Shown here in pieces: positions 30,266 to 41,150 of a stretch of 64,000 nt of DNA (its first letter is position 1; every line of letters starts with the position of its first letter). Source of the DNA: Siderastrea radians (taxonomy: Eukaryota > Cnidaria > Anthozoa > Scleractinia > Rhizangiidae); the NCBI GenBank assembly GCA_964017195.1, contig OZ024895.1:32051375-32115374 (forward strand). The letters run 5' to 3'. The notes beneath the pieces are model-generated. The model saw nothing but the letters and a program-made list of their open reading frames with translations, was not told where the DNA came from and did no database searches. Both the position numbers and the translations under genes were made by a program.

Positions 30266-32059
30266 TTTAAATGAAAATTAAAAGGAAAAGGCACGAAAAC
30301 GGTGGATACCTATGGACTAACTTTTTGAGATTTGATGAAAATCTAACCAATCACTGGGTGGGATAATTGTCTATGTCAAGATTCCACTGATTCACGGCGT
30401 ATATCAAGGCCCAGAGGATAACGGGCACTGTATTGTTTTAACCAACGAGGCAAGCATATCCATAAGGCAAGGGCTCTTCTCGACACCGACTGATACAAGC
30501 ATAAGCGTGAACATAAAAGGAATAAACACAGTCGTTCATCGCATCCTTTTCAATATATAAAAATCCGTTCACCACGACTAATGGACAGCATAAGGGACGT
30601 TTTTTAATCCTTCGTGGTTTGCTTGCGTCAAGACCATTTTTATGTTGACATGAACGTTAATTTGCATGCGCCTCTATGTGTTTGAAGTTGATAGTACGAT
30701 TTGAATTAAATAAAGACAATAGAGCAAACTTAGCACTGAGCTGGCTTGCGCGTAGTTCTTACTTTCCTTCAGGGACAGAGAAGCGTGTGGCGAAACCTAG
30801 GGCATTTTTTTAAGGACGTGTTTACTATACGAACAGAGCGAAAATCCTAGTGCTAGGGTTGCCATGACAGGAGGTACCGTTTTACAGGGGGAAACCAGTT
30901 GGTCCATGGTTTGTGTAAATTATAAGCAAAAGCTCTTGAATGGCAAGTTGCGTTCGAGATTGGCGTGTACCATTTGCGCAGTTGAGGCTACTGGCTACAG
31001 AGAGTCTGGAACTAGTTTGACTATTGGCCCAGGGTCTGGAACTGGTGGAAACAAACTTTTCCGTTGAGATATTTTGCTTGGCAATTTTGGAGTAACTCTC
31101 AAACGTTCCGTTTATTCTGGAGATTTTCCAGTCGGACAAACCAAACAAGCCTTAACATTTACGTATACAGTCCAACAGAAAATTGCAGATTTTTTTTTAA
31201 ATTGATAAACACTCAGGGTCTCCATGTAATCCAAGAAATTACCTGAATCACGGATTGTTCCCAGAATCTTCAATTCTAGACAACAAGACAGTTGGTCTGT
31301 TGGCCATGACGCGCGGCGTTACTTAAGTTTGCTCTCAAGAAGAGCTAATAATAAAGGAAACGACTGTTTTCCAAGTCTTCCTTCTTCATCTAGTTCTTAC
31401 TTCGCGTCGAGACTTTTTTTCTGTAAGGCTGCCGACTCGACTTGGCACTCGACTTGGCGCGAAATTTTGTAACGTCACTGAATATCAGGAGAGCCTCTGG
31501 GAACTAGGCTGCCGGTCCCCCATACTGGGGAGTTTAACTACGAAGCGGGTGGCAACGAGAACGTCAAAAAACAGTAGGCTTTACTGAGCAAAACAATGAC
31601 TCGGCACGTGAATTTGTAAATCTTAGTACATTTCTTTGTCGTCCTTTGCAAAACAACAACGTGTAATGATCAGTCTAAAGGTTTTTTGAAGAACGGGAAC
31701 ACACGACGGTGACTTCCTCTTTCTCTTGGAATAATCATGCAGTAGAATAAAAGAGCCGAAATACAAAATTTAAATGACAATTTCCTTTGCGTCGTCGTTG
31801 CATAAAGTTCCTAATTTCTGATGTAGGTGTTATCGTTAGCGAGAAGAATGGTTTTGGACAGTTTTGCATTTCCACGATCATGCTGTGCAATTTGCATGTT
31901 CTGTCGTTTAGTAACAGGTTTTCTCGTCCCTGATAAAGAGTTCTAGCGAAAAACAAATCGAGCGCCAGCTGACGAAAAGGTCAGTGAGCCCTAGCACAGA
32001 ACTCGGTCTGATACTCTTGGTGAAATTCCACCTCCTTTTCTTATATAGAATATAAACAT

Positions 32060-32295
32060 TTCTTAAAATCATTTTTATTGCATTAAGAAAGGAAACTATA
32101 CCGGCAGTACCTAACATTCCATACATTACATGTTAGACATACACGCATTATTTTCTACACTACATTCTATGCATCACATTATACATTGCATTTTACACTA
32201 CTCTATTTTTATATATTGCACTTACAGGTATGTTTTGCTACCCTCCCAGACACAAAGGTTGTAAAATTACTCTCCAGCAATACGAATAGAAAAAA
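32060..32295 (-). mobile_element. LINE-like 3' untranslated sequence
   Basis: Follows the C-terminal frame below on the minus strand. It is AT-rich with repeated ACATTACAT-type motifs; duplicated in unit 3 (49065-49299). Confidence 0.35.
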
Positions 32296-32532
32296 TCAGA
32301 GGTTGTGTTGAAAGGCGTTAATGAAAGGCTTCCACTTACCATTGTGGGTTTTTAGTCTGTTGTTCTTTGTGGCAATTGATCGTTCAATGGATTCAATGTA
32401 ATTCAATTTGGTAATGACACGAGTCAAAGATGGAAGAGAATTCTTAAGGCGATTATGATAAATTATCTGTTTTCCAACAATGATGATGTGATTTAAAAGT
32501 AGCCAGTGAGACCACAGGCGGCCCAAACTCAC
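32296..32532 (-). pseudogene. C-terminal fragment of a LINE reverse transcriptase (unit 2)
   Basis: The frame reads MSLGRLWSHWLLLNHIIIVG, KQIIYHNRLKNSLPSLTRVI and ends HNGKWKPFINAFQHNL. This resembles the extreme C-terminus of non-LTR retrotransposon polyproteins common in invertebrates (hydrophobic NxxLLxxKxxIY stretch and a terminal KW motif). The reverse transcriptase and endonuclease domains are absent because the PLE block lies immediately upstream. The family call is tentative. The unit 3 copy (49300-49536) has the same frame with five or so substitutions. Confidence 0.4.
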
Positions 32533-32880
32533 GTTACGAGGTGTAATGTAATTTACATTCTTTATAAGCGCCTTCGGTGAAGCGGAACGTGACCTTTGAG
32601 CGTGCCGGTATCGCGTTACAGGCGACCGTTAAAAGAGACGTTGTCTGAGAATTAAAATACTGAGGTCTGCGAGGGCTAAATGAAGATAAATTTGAACTTT
32701 TGTTCAAGACAATAAATGAAAAATACTTACGTTTGATGTATTCCTTTGTGTTTTGCCGTGTATTCATCGTTTTAGTGGATTTTAGGCTTCATTGCGTGAC
32801 CACTGCAACTCCCTTCATAAGACACCTGTAACGCGATCCCGGCTCGCTCAAAGGTCACGTTCTGCCTCACCGAAGGCGCT

Positions 32881-32896
32881 TATAAACATGTATAAA
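32881..32896. repeat. transposon excision footprint
   Basis: TATAAA-CATG-TATAAA. In unit 3 the same point holds a 422-bp element starting CA and ending TG between two TATAAA copies. The inverted arm at 32561-32566 has a single TTTATA. The footprint therefore retains both target copies and two bases from each transposon end. Confidence 0.7.
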
Positions 32897-32969
32897 GAAT
32901 GTAAATTACATTACTCGAATCAACAAGTTCTTTGAAGTTGATTTTGCAATAAACGTTAACGCGGGTAAT

Positions 32970-33010
32970 GAACGACGTTTCGACCGTTCAACGGTCATTT
33001 TCAAGTTCGG
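32970..33010 (-). ncRNA. degenerate hammerhead-like ribozyme motif (unit 2)
   Basis: The minus strand reads TTGAAAATGACCGTTGAACG then GTCGAAACGTCG. GACCG(TTGAA)CGGTC can form stem II. GAAAC followed by GTC matches the second conserved core and the cleavage triplet of minimal hammerheads known from Penelope-like elements. The first core (normally CTGATGA) is altered, so activity is doubtful. Repeated at 50390-50430. Confidence 0.35.
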
Positions 33011-33214
33011 TGTTAGAATAAAATTACATCTGTAAATATAGTAAAAGCGCTAAAAATATGTACATACAAACAATAGACAATAAGAATAAAAGGCTAAAAG
33101 TGGCTAAAAAATAACTTTGTGCAAATGGCATGCAGAGCTGTAAAAGATATAATTAAAAGCGTATAAGGCGACGGGAATAAGAACATTAAAATATCTAAAA
33201 ATGCCTAAAAATAA

Positions 33215-33510
33215 CTAAACAAATAATTTTGCGCGGAGCGAGTCGCTCTGTTTGTTGAGCTTTGGCTTCAGACGTCTAATAAAAAGCATCTCAAAAATTA
33301 AACAGTCAAGCTTGCTCTGGCACTTCCTTAAAATCTTAAAATTCTTCTCGATGTTATCTGGCTCCTTTCCATGTTGTTCTTTAATATAATGTGACGTCCG
33401 ATAGCCGATCCTTTGTATTCTTCGATGCGCTGGTGTAAGTGCCGACACGAATAGCCGACATAATCTGCATCGCATACACAGCGCTTTGTTCAAACTTACG
33501 TTACACCTCG
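33215..33510 (-). pseudogene. GIY-YIG endonuclease C-terminus of a Penelope-like element
   Basis: Reads CDADYVGYSCRHLHQRIEEY, KGSAIGRH, a frame break caused by 5 extra bases at 33381-33390, then KEQHGKEPDNIEKNFKILRK and EMLFIRRLKPKLNKQ. YVGYS corresponds to the YIG half, the R/H-rich helix and the E..L.I..LKP.LN end are typical of this nuclease in Penelope-like elements. Compared with unit 3, about 24 bases before CDAD are deleted (unit 3 has YFKCDLCDADYVGY). Inactive. Confidence 0.6.
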
Positions 33511-33742
33511 TAACGTGAGTTTGGGCCGCATGTGGTGAGACCTTTTGTGTCACACCAAAAATGATGTCACATTCATTGAGACGGCTGTGCAATTCACATG
33601 TTCTGTCGTTCAGTAACAGGTTTCTCTCGTCTCTCATATAGAGTTCTAGCGAATAACAAATCGAGCGACGAAAGGGTCAGCGAGCCCTAGCGGAGAACTC
33701 CGTCTGGTACATTCGGTAAAATTCCGCCTCCGTATCTTATAT

Positions 33743-34471
33743 CCTGACGTTACCAATCGAACCAAATCGAACGTTCGATTAATCGAACCCAATCGAACTC
33801 AATCATGTGACTGGGTTTCATTGGGCTCGGTAATCGAACACAATCGAACTCTCACCAAAAAATTGGAGCAATCGAACGAAATCGAACGTTGATTAGGTTC
33901 GATTACGTTCGACCGGAAGGCAATCACAAAAAATGATCGACGTTGGATGAAAAACGAACGCTGTTGTCAACTCTGGTATTGCTATAATTGCTTTTCTCAC
34001 AAATGTGGTGGCTTCTTTTATCTCACGTTACCTTGGAGCGGTTTTCAGCATTGCTTCCAAGACTGCACTGTTCTCAACTAGTTAGTTTGTATTTTTTTTA
34101 TAATTTGCATTACCTTTATAGCTTGTTTCAGTTCATTGAATTTTACATGGGTTATTGTAAAGAATACATATGCTGATAAGAAATAAATAAATCATATATG
34201 AAAATTAAAAAAAGCCGATCTTCTGTTATTCCCATGAACTCAATACGTAAGTTGTTCTTACGTTCTGAAACATATTGTTCAAATAACTGACATATTTTAA
34301 ATGATTTTGATATTGTTCGATTGGGTTCGATTGGGTTCGAAAATCGAACACAACCGATTTTTTTAGTTCGATTGCGTTCGATTTCCGTACCAATCGAACC
34401 TAGTCGTTCGACTAAGTTCGATTTGGTTCGATTGAGTTCGATTTCCGAACAGTTCGATTGGTCACGTCGGG
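33743..34471. mobile_element. non-autonomous element with AATCGAAC-repeat arms (unit 2)
   Basis: Ends CCTGACGTTACCAATCGAAC and GTTCGATTGGTCACGTCGGG are inverted and flanked by CTTATAT on both sides (33736-33742, 34472-34478), a 7-bp target duplication. Each arm (about 170 bp) is an irregular array of ATCGAAC/GTTCGAT motifs. The 390-bp middle has no credible gene. The uninterrupted target (CTTATATAGG) is seen in the C blocks at 6211 and 21556. Confidence 0.75.
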
Positions 34472-36710
34472 CTTATATAGGGTATAAACATGATTGATTG
34501 GTACACTTTATTTTGGAAAAAAGGGTTGGTTATTAAAATAGGTCAAGATAATTCACATGTTTTAAATTTAGTGCGAATAGCGGTCCCCACCACCTCGGGG
34601 TGGGGTAGGGATCATGAAAGTCACGTGATCGAGTTCTGCGGTGTCCATGTGCTGGTGTGCCTGACGAAGAAGGGCTGAATTTCTGTTTTTAATTGTTCTG
34701 CGTTTCTGCGTTCGAGGTACGTAATAGAGCCAATAATACCTTAAGATACTAAATCTCACCACACAAGAAGCGTTTGAATTTCAATCGGAGTGTTTTCTGT
34801 TTTGCGATCGCGTTTCGAGATGGTTTGGCTTGTTGCATAGTGATGACTATCGATCGCCTCTACCGTTGATTTCAATTGATTTCTTGTCATGTTCATCCGG
34901 AGACTGTCTTTTTGTTTGTAATCAGTGCTTTTCATTATCGGTAATGTGTTTTTTTGAACTGATTATGCTTTATACTGCTTGTATTTGTACGTACGTTGTT
35001 AATGAATACTAATTGGAAATCAGGATCTGTTCCAAAATAACGGGACCTCTGAATTAAGGATATGAAATAAGCAAACAAACAAACAATCGATAGCAGCAGC
35101 CAAAGGACTTTATTACACCATGTGACAATTTTTTTTATCTGGAAGCGAAAGTCACGCAAGCCTCCGCAAGCCACGCAACCCCCGCAACCCCCGCAGAATT
35201 TTGCATTAAAACAAACATGGCAAACTGCTAGCTGTTTCATGTAAACATAAAGCCGCTGCATGTGTCCAGTTAATGTGTTTGTTTAACAAGGAAGAAGAAA
35301 AAAAACTACTACCTACCTGTGTTGTCAGAGTCGATTTTGTTACGTGAGAAGACGTGACCGGTTATAGTCCCGTTGAAGAAAAATGGCAACTGCTGATTGG
35401 AAAACTCTTAGGCAACTCTCGTGTCTGGGCCAAATGAGAGAAAACTCTCGACGGCTTTCCTGAAAATTTGAACAAATTTTGACAGCGGGCCGGAGAGTCA
35501 CAAAGATTGCATGAGGGTTTGAGTACAAGTGAGAGCAAGAGTTTGAACTGTCGGCGACTCCCCAGAGATACTTTTACTTCATGTTCTATTCCCCACCCCC
35601 CCCCCCCCGGCACACAAGAAAAGGACAATCCCTACCCCCGTGACTGGCTTAGACATCAACTAAAAGTGATTGCTTTGTTTTAAAAAAATACAAATGTACA
35701 AAACCTTTGCTTTCAGAAAAGATAAAAAAACCTTCCGAATTCTTCTGGGGGAAAGCTCGAACACTCTCCTTCAGATACTCAAAGTAATCCAGAATGTCTG
35801 GTTCTTTAAAACTTTTTTTCCAGTGCCCTGATAGAAAAAATTTCCAAGTTATATCCAATATTAAGTTGACCCTTTGAAACAGGCATTTTGAGGTAAATTA
35901 CGCTCCTATTTAATAAATGCCTCTTCATCTAATAAACGCTCCTGTCTAGTAAACACCTTTTGTGAAGAGCAGGTTGAATCAGACAAGCCAGGCTGATGAA
36001 ATCAACCCAATATAGTTTTCAGTATAATTAACCGGTGTATATTATTCTAATACTGACATAGTGAAATTAAACTTAATAAACAGTGAGTTGGTGCCATGGA
36101 TGTTGAGACTTATGTTGTAATTTACATCTAGTTTTTTCACTTTCATTGAATAGTTGCTTTTGAATTTATGAAAAGTTGAACCTTTATTTTAATACTTGTT
36201 GGGCCAAATATAATAATTGCTGACAGAAAATCCCCAAAATTTGATAAACACCTTGCGAGTTTGTTGGATCATTTACATTAGTCTCATACATTTACATGGA
36301 AAAGGCACTATTTTTCTCCAGTCGTTTGGTCACAAACTGATCAAAATTACCTGCAAAATATGTGGACTGGTCCACGAGGTTAGACGGCATTGTGTCGGCA
36401 CACCCATAATTCATTGCATGAGCAGTTAGTTTTTCAGTTACCTTGATTTGTCCCCCCCCCCCCTTCCCCTCTGACAAGACCACTACAAATAGGTTTAAAC
36501 ATAGGTTTGAAAACACCTTTATTATGGACCACAGTTTTAATTATTAGTATTTTTGATATTTCCCTTTTTGTATTGTATTATAGGTTATACTTTCATCCTT
36601 TTTATAAGTAGTGTTATAATTATATTCATAGATATTTTTAACATTTACATTGTAAAGGATGTCGCAATTCAGCCAGCCCGGGGCTGCAATGATTTTACTC
36701 AAAAAGCTAT

Positions 36711-36741
36711 CTCTCTCTCTATCTCTCTCTCTCTCTCTCTT
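36711..36741 (+). repeat. CT microsatellite
   Basis: Runs of TCTCTC with interruptions; the copy at 56204-56231 in unit 3 differs in length. Confidence 0.8.
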
Positions 36742-37705
36742 GAAAATCCCCAGGCCAGAAGTGCTGGCTTTTTCCAGGGGTGTGCCTGGGAGTGGGGGGG
36801 GGGGGATGCTAACTGCTAGAACTGAACCATGCATAACCATTAACGAAGTCCAAAGGGACTAGGAAAATGTGTTCGTTGTAATTAGAGTTTGTTATGTAGA
36901 CGTTTGGCTGATAATTATTTTGCCTCACAATTAAACAGTATTATGTTGTGGTTAGATCGTGAACTTACTACACAGTTTTGAATTAAGGGATTCGTGGCTA
37001 TTTGTAGGCATTTAACTCATTAGTTGATCAACTATCATGCATGCATTCAGTATCAGTTACCTAATGACATTTATTTGTACATCAGGTAAAATTTTAATTT
37101 TGGGCTTCTGGATTGCATTTATTATATTAAAGATTTGAATTCATTCTTCCAGGGTTCATTACAGTATGTCGGGTTTCTGTTCTCTACAATATGGTAAATA
37201 TCATTCATTATAGTGGATACTTCATTATAAAAGGGTTTGTTATATTGGGGTTCCTCTGCAAAGATCAGCTTACACCATGCTACTTGTCACAGTTATGGCT
37301 CACAGCACACCTGAAGGTGTTACTCATGAGGACCTGTTGCAAGCCAGGATAAGTTCTCATAGTCTGTAGTGATGACACAAGGGGAAAGCCTTTTAGTTTG
37401 TGAATGGTTGTTTTTTGGTGGCACTGGTCTTGTTGCACAAGCAGCACACCCAAGGCCAGTAGACTTGAAGGGATAGGTCACTGCAACACCTCTAAAAAAT
37501 TAAAATTTATTGGATAATTCCATAAATTCTTGTATGGGACAAGTTGCATAGACCGCGATTGAATTTGAATTTTGGTGTTCAGTTGTTGTTGTTTTCTTTG
37601 GGTACTTTAAAGTTTGTTAGATTAAGAGAGTTCCATATTTTGTATAAGGATGGTTTTTTTTAGACAAAACATTTAGTTCTGGCAATGATCTCTTTTCATT
37701 AGCCA

Positions 37706-37946
37706 GGGCCCAGTTGTTCAAAGCAGGGTTAAACTAACCCAGGATTAGCATCAACTTTTGATTCCGTTTTATAGCCAAATGATACAGATTCCTGTAAATC
37801 TTTTTTGGCCTACATTTTGACTTTGGTTGCTCTCAAATGGTCACTTGGAATTTGCTGTGAAAACTCTTTTGAAATAAGAGAAACAGGGACCTTGGTTAAA
37901 TTTTAATCCCAGGTTAGCGTTAACCAACTTTCGAACAACCGGGCCC
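37706..37946. mobile_element. MITE with GGGCCCAGTTGTTC ends, unit 2 only
   Basis: GGGCCCAGTTGTTCAAAGC and the inverted GAACAACCGGGCCC bound 241 bp containing inverted TTAA/AACCC motifs. Unit 3 reads straight through (TTAGCCAGGTGTTTAAG near 57187), so this is a clean insertion. Because the ends merge with CCAG, the target duplication is ambiguous (CAG or CCAG). A related copy lies at 61002-61246. Confidence 0.7.
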
Positions 37947-38650
37947 AGGTGTTTAAGTGAGGGGTATCTACATGTATTACTTTTCAATGAACTAGTATCC
38001 TATCCAGGGAGAGACTGCTACTTCTAATTTGCTTCATGCTTCAAAAACTGGAGTTACACGTCAGTCCCCTTTGGACTTCCCCCTTTTGGCCTGAGTGACT
38101 TAATTAACCTTGGTATAAGGAACATAACCTATTAATCTAAAGTCTATGTGAACACTGAAAGTGTTCTTAACCATGAGACTTAACCATCAGACAAGGTTGA
38201 CAGCATCATGCCACAAGAATAGGTTTCTCAAAACATAACAAAAGCAATTTTAATTGGAAAAATAACACATGAATTCTGAACTCAATTGAACTACCGGTTT
38301 CATTTTGACTGCTATCAGTCATTCTAGTGGAGGTCGCATTCAAACTGATGATGGTTTTTAATTTCATTCATTAACTTCATTGTTGACGTAGTTGCCATAT
38401 TACTATTTAGTTCACCTCTTTGTATGCAAATTTATTCACCTAGAAAACTCAAATCTTAATAAAAACCTCTCAAATGAAATTGCTGCTAAGATTTGTTAAT
38501 TCCTTAAGTGTTGCTTTTTATAAGCAATTTTTGTATTAAAATCTAACACATTCATGTATAAGGAGAAGAGGAAAATATTACATTTTGGCATGGAAAATGT
38601 TCATGCTGGAAGAATATATTCTGGGTTTGTATAAAAGGAAATATAAATTT

Positions 38651-38786
38651 AGCCTGCGTAGCAGGCGTAAACGGGGAAGGAGAAGGGGAGGAAGAACGCG
38701 GGGGAAAAGGGGGGACTGGCGAACCCATTTTTCTCCCGTGTTCTCGCTCCCCTTCCCTTTCCCCGTTTACGCCTGCTACGCAGGCT
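38651..38786. mobile_element. 136-bp palindromic MITE, unit 2 only
   Basis: AGCCTGCGTAGCAGGCG and the inverted CGCCTGCTACGCAGGCT flank a purine/pyrimidine-rich centre. The target ATATAAATTT is duplicated (38641-38650, 38787-38796) and present once in unit 3 (about 57869-57878). A 10-bp duplication would suit Mutator-like elements. Confidence 0.75.
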
Positions 38787-38906
38787 ATATAAATTTGGCT
38801 AAGCAGCTCCTTCTAAAAGGTAAAATATATTTGATTTTTAGTTTTTCGCTTTCTAATGGCATGGGATGGCTGTTGTCTTCTTTAGAAATCACAAGATAAG
38901 GGAGAA

Positions 38907-39674
38907 ATGAATGCTCAGAAGAATACTGGAAGGAAGGCTTTCAAATGTAACACTTGCGACAGGAATTTTAATCACCAGTCACACCTGAAAGTACACCTAA
39001 GGATTCACAATGGTGAGAGACCGTTCAAGTGTAGTCAATGTGACAAATGTTTTAGTGTGTCATGGTCATTGAAAAGACACATGAGGATTCACAGTGGTGA
39101 GAGACCGTACAAGTGTACTCAATGTGACAAATGTTTTAGAGAGTCATCAAATCTGAAAAAACACATGAGGATTCACAGTGGTGAGAAACCATACAAGTGT
39201 AGTCAATGTGTCAAATGTTTTAGGCGGGCGCTACATTTGCAGTCTCACATGAGGATACACACTGGTGAGAAGCCATACAAATGTACTCAATGTGAAAAAT
39301 GTTTCAGCCTTTTAACAACTATGAACACTCACTTGAGGGTGCACACTGGTGAGAAACCATACAAATGTACTCAATGTGACAAATGTTTCACTCAGAGGTC
39401 AGGTCTACTATATCACATGAGAGCAATACATAGTGATTCTCCCCACAAGTGCACCCTATGTGACAAATGCTTCAGTAATGATGGTGGACTAAAGAGGCAT
39501 AATTGCAGCAAACTTTCTGCTATAGACAAAGAAAGGTTCACCTGCTGGATGTGCCAAGAATATTGCCATAATTATTGCGGAATTCTATACCACATGTATA
39601 AACATATGACGAGACCAAGGTTTGTAAGTACTGGCAGTGATGAAGTTATGATTCTGGAAAATATTTGCCCTTAA
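38907..39674 (+). CDS. C2H2 zinc-finger protein ZNF2
   Basis: 255 residues from MNAQKNTGRKAFKCNTC, eight fingers in the same arrangement as ZNF1: six standard C2H2 fingers, one ending H-N-C, and the atypical FTCWMC finger with the invariant tail. Helix contacts (-1,2,3,6): HSHV, VWSR, ESNK, RLHS, LTTT, QSGY, NGGR. Only the end of the array and the linkers match ZNF1 closely. The exon begins after the acceptor at 38885 and is open for seven codons before this ATG, so an upstream exon could extend the protein. A nuclear DNA-binding role is expected from the family; the target is unknown. Confidence 0.9.
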   Translation: MNAQKNTGRKAFKCNTCDRNFNHQSHLKVHLRIHNGERPFKCSQCDKCFSVSWSLKRHMRIHSGERPYKCTQCDKCFRESSNLKKHMRIHSGEKPYKCSQCVKCFRRALHLQSHMRIHTGEKPYKCTQCEKCFSLLTTMNTHLRVHTGEKPYKCTQCDKCFTQRSGLLYHMRAIHSDSPHKCTLCDKCFSNDGGLKRHNCSKLSAIDKERFTCWMCQEYCHNYCGILYHMYKHMTRPRFVSTGSDEVMILENICP

Positions 39675-39918
39675 TAGGTCTTTGTCTCCGCATTTTAAAA
39701 TATGGCAAAATAGGGGAGAATGTATTTGTGGAAAGATTTTTTTAGGGTAAGTGAAGGACAACGGTCTAATTGCAACCTAATTTCCTTTATTTATTGAAAA
39801 TTAGAGAAATTAATCCAACTGAAAACAGGTTGGTCTCTCTGTAGGATGTGTAGCATTCAAAAGGATTCTGCTGTTTGTCGTTTTCTCCTTTAAAAAAAAT
39901 AATAGTAATAACAATATC

Positions 39919-39953
<35 letters not shown>

Positions 39954-41150
39954 CAACTTTATTTAAAGGAGGGTTACGACAAACAATAAAAAGTGATAAA
40001 AGTGCGGCCTTCGAATTACAAATTACAACTAGTAGAAATAAGTATAAAAAAGTAATTTAAATGAAAAAAAGGACGATGAAGAATGTCCTTAAAAACTAGA
40101 TGCAAGAAATCACCGAGACGTTTCATCTTTTGATTAAGAACACAATGGCACCACCTTAACCATTTTTAAGCTTTTCTTACAATGTTGAAAGGATTGTCGA
40201 ATACTCAAGTACCTTTTTGAGAGAAAACCACAACTCAGGTTGGATGTGACGTGTTTTAATAGTCAAGATTTACTTACCCCAAAATGATAGTCATTGGTAG
40301 TGAAACCTTTTACTCAGTCATCCTGTCCGTTCACGGACATTTGAGCCACCAAAAAAAAGTCTCTTAATTGGCTGTTATTTTCCCAGTCTGAGTAAGAATT
40401 GCTGTTTGAATTATTTTGTCAAGAGCGATTACTTCCCAAAACTTAGAATTATTAGAGAATATTTGATCGTGCAAGATGGCCTGTAGTCGTGAATTGTGGT
40501 GAGAGCGAACAAGAATATTTGGATTTTTTTGGCTGTGGCTAAAAGTGGGATGGGGACGTGGGGGCACGCGTTTGGGGACGCGGGACGGGGAGGGGGATGC
40601 GTGGGGACGTGAGATCGGGGACGCATGGACGTGAGATCGGGGACGTAAAAAAATAGCGACGTCAGGACGTAAGATCGGGGACGCGTGATATATAGCAGAA
40701 AAGCGGAAAAAAGTGACTATAAAGCTGATTTCTTTCAACGAAACAGCACAAACATCGGTTATTTTCCTATCAATCCGCATAGACCTGCCAATCACAAATA
40801 CCTTTCTTTCCGTACTTCTTGAGAGTTTAAACTATGTTCACTGAGATTTTCAATCCATCGAACCCAAACTGTGTAAAGAGAAAGTTCATGACATTTCCCT
40901 GGAGTTTATAACAGATTTCCTATGAAATTTTCATGTTTTCTAGCCGCAGGAACATGTTGTCTTCCACCTTGTTGGTAGCTCTTTCTTCTATTCACCAGTC
41001 TCTGTACAATTAATTCTGTTCACTGTTGTGTTGGCCGCTACATTTTGAAAAGGCCTTTCCCGTTTGACGGTGCGAAAATCAAAAGCATACGTGCAGACAC
41101 TAAAATGGCATGAAGTTTGGACCGATTTATTTCGCAGAGATCCCCGACAA
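39675..41150 (+). repeat. ZNF2 3' flank (copy of ZNF1 3' flank)
   Basis: Nearly identical to 26841-28310, including the AAT-repeat retroelement tail (39893-40120) and the GGGGACG minisatellite (40550-40690). The two 3' flanks are far more alike than the two finger arrays. Confidence 0.75.

Larger units (their letters stand above)
32513..33535 (-). mobile_element. Penelope-like element remnant (unit 2)
   Basis: A segment bounded by inverted CGGCCCAAACTCACGTTACG (32517) and its complement (33498-33535). It holds a second inverted pair (32548-32635 and 32830-32912), a hammerhead-like motif (32970-33010) and, on the minus strand, a GIY-YIG endonuclease end (33215-33510). Penelope-like elements carry a C-terminal GIY-YIG nuclease, inverted or tandem terminal repeats and hammerhead ribozymes, which fits. 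The reverse transcriptase is missing. Confidence 0.55.
28311..36960 (+). repeat. segmental duplication unit 2 (A, B, C blocks and ZNF2 5' flank)
   Basis: Aligns by eye along its full length with 44160-56440 in unit 3, apart from discrete insertions listed separately, and continues to ZNF2/ZNF3. Collinear landmarks: GATAGTGGGAGTCGACTG (29091), GAACATAAAAGGAATAAA (30510), ACGCGCGGCGTTACTTAAG (31307), the LINE/PLE block (32060-33585), the AATCGAAC element (33743) and TCTTCTGGGGGAAAGCTCGA (35740). No frame is conserved as a protein other than the retroelement relics. Confidence 0.85.
36205..38885 (+). repeat. ZNF2 5' flank, duplicated before ZNF3
   Basis: Close copy of 55715-57962. It includes a CT microsatellite (36711-36741) and G runs (36458, 36796). 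Presumed intron or promoter DNA for the ZNF genes. It ends at the acceptor TTGTCTTCTTTAG (38885). No conserved upstream exon was identified. Confidence 0.65.

Noticed and set aside
38585..38899. 104-codon frame just before ZNF2
   Set aside because: Half of it is the palindromic MITE at 38651-38786, absent before ZNF3.
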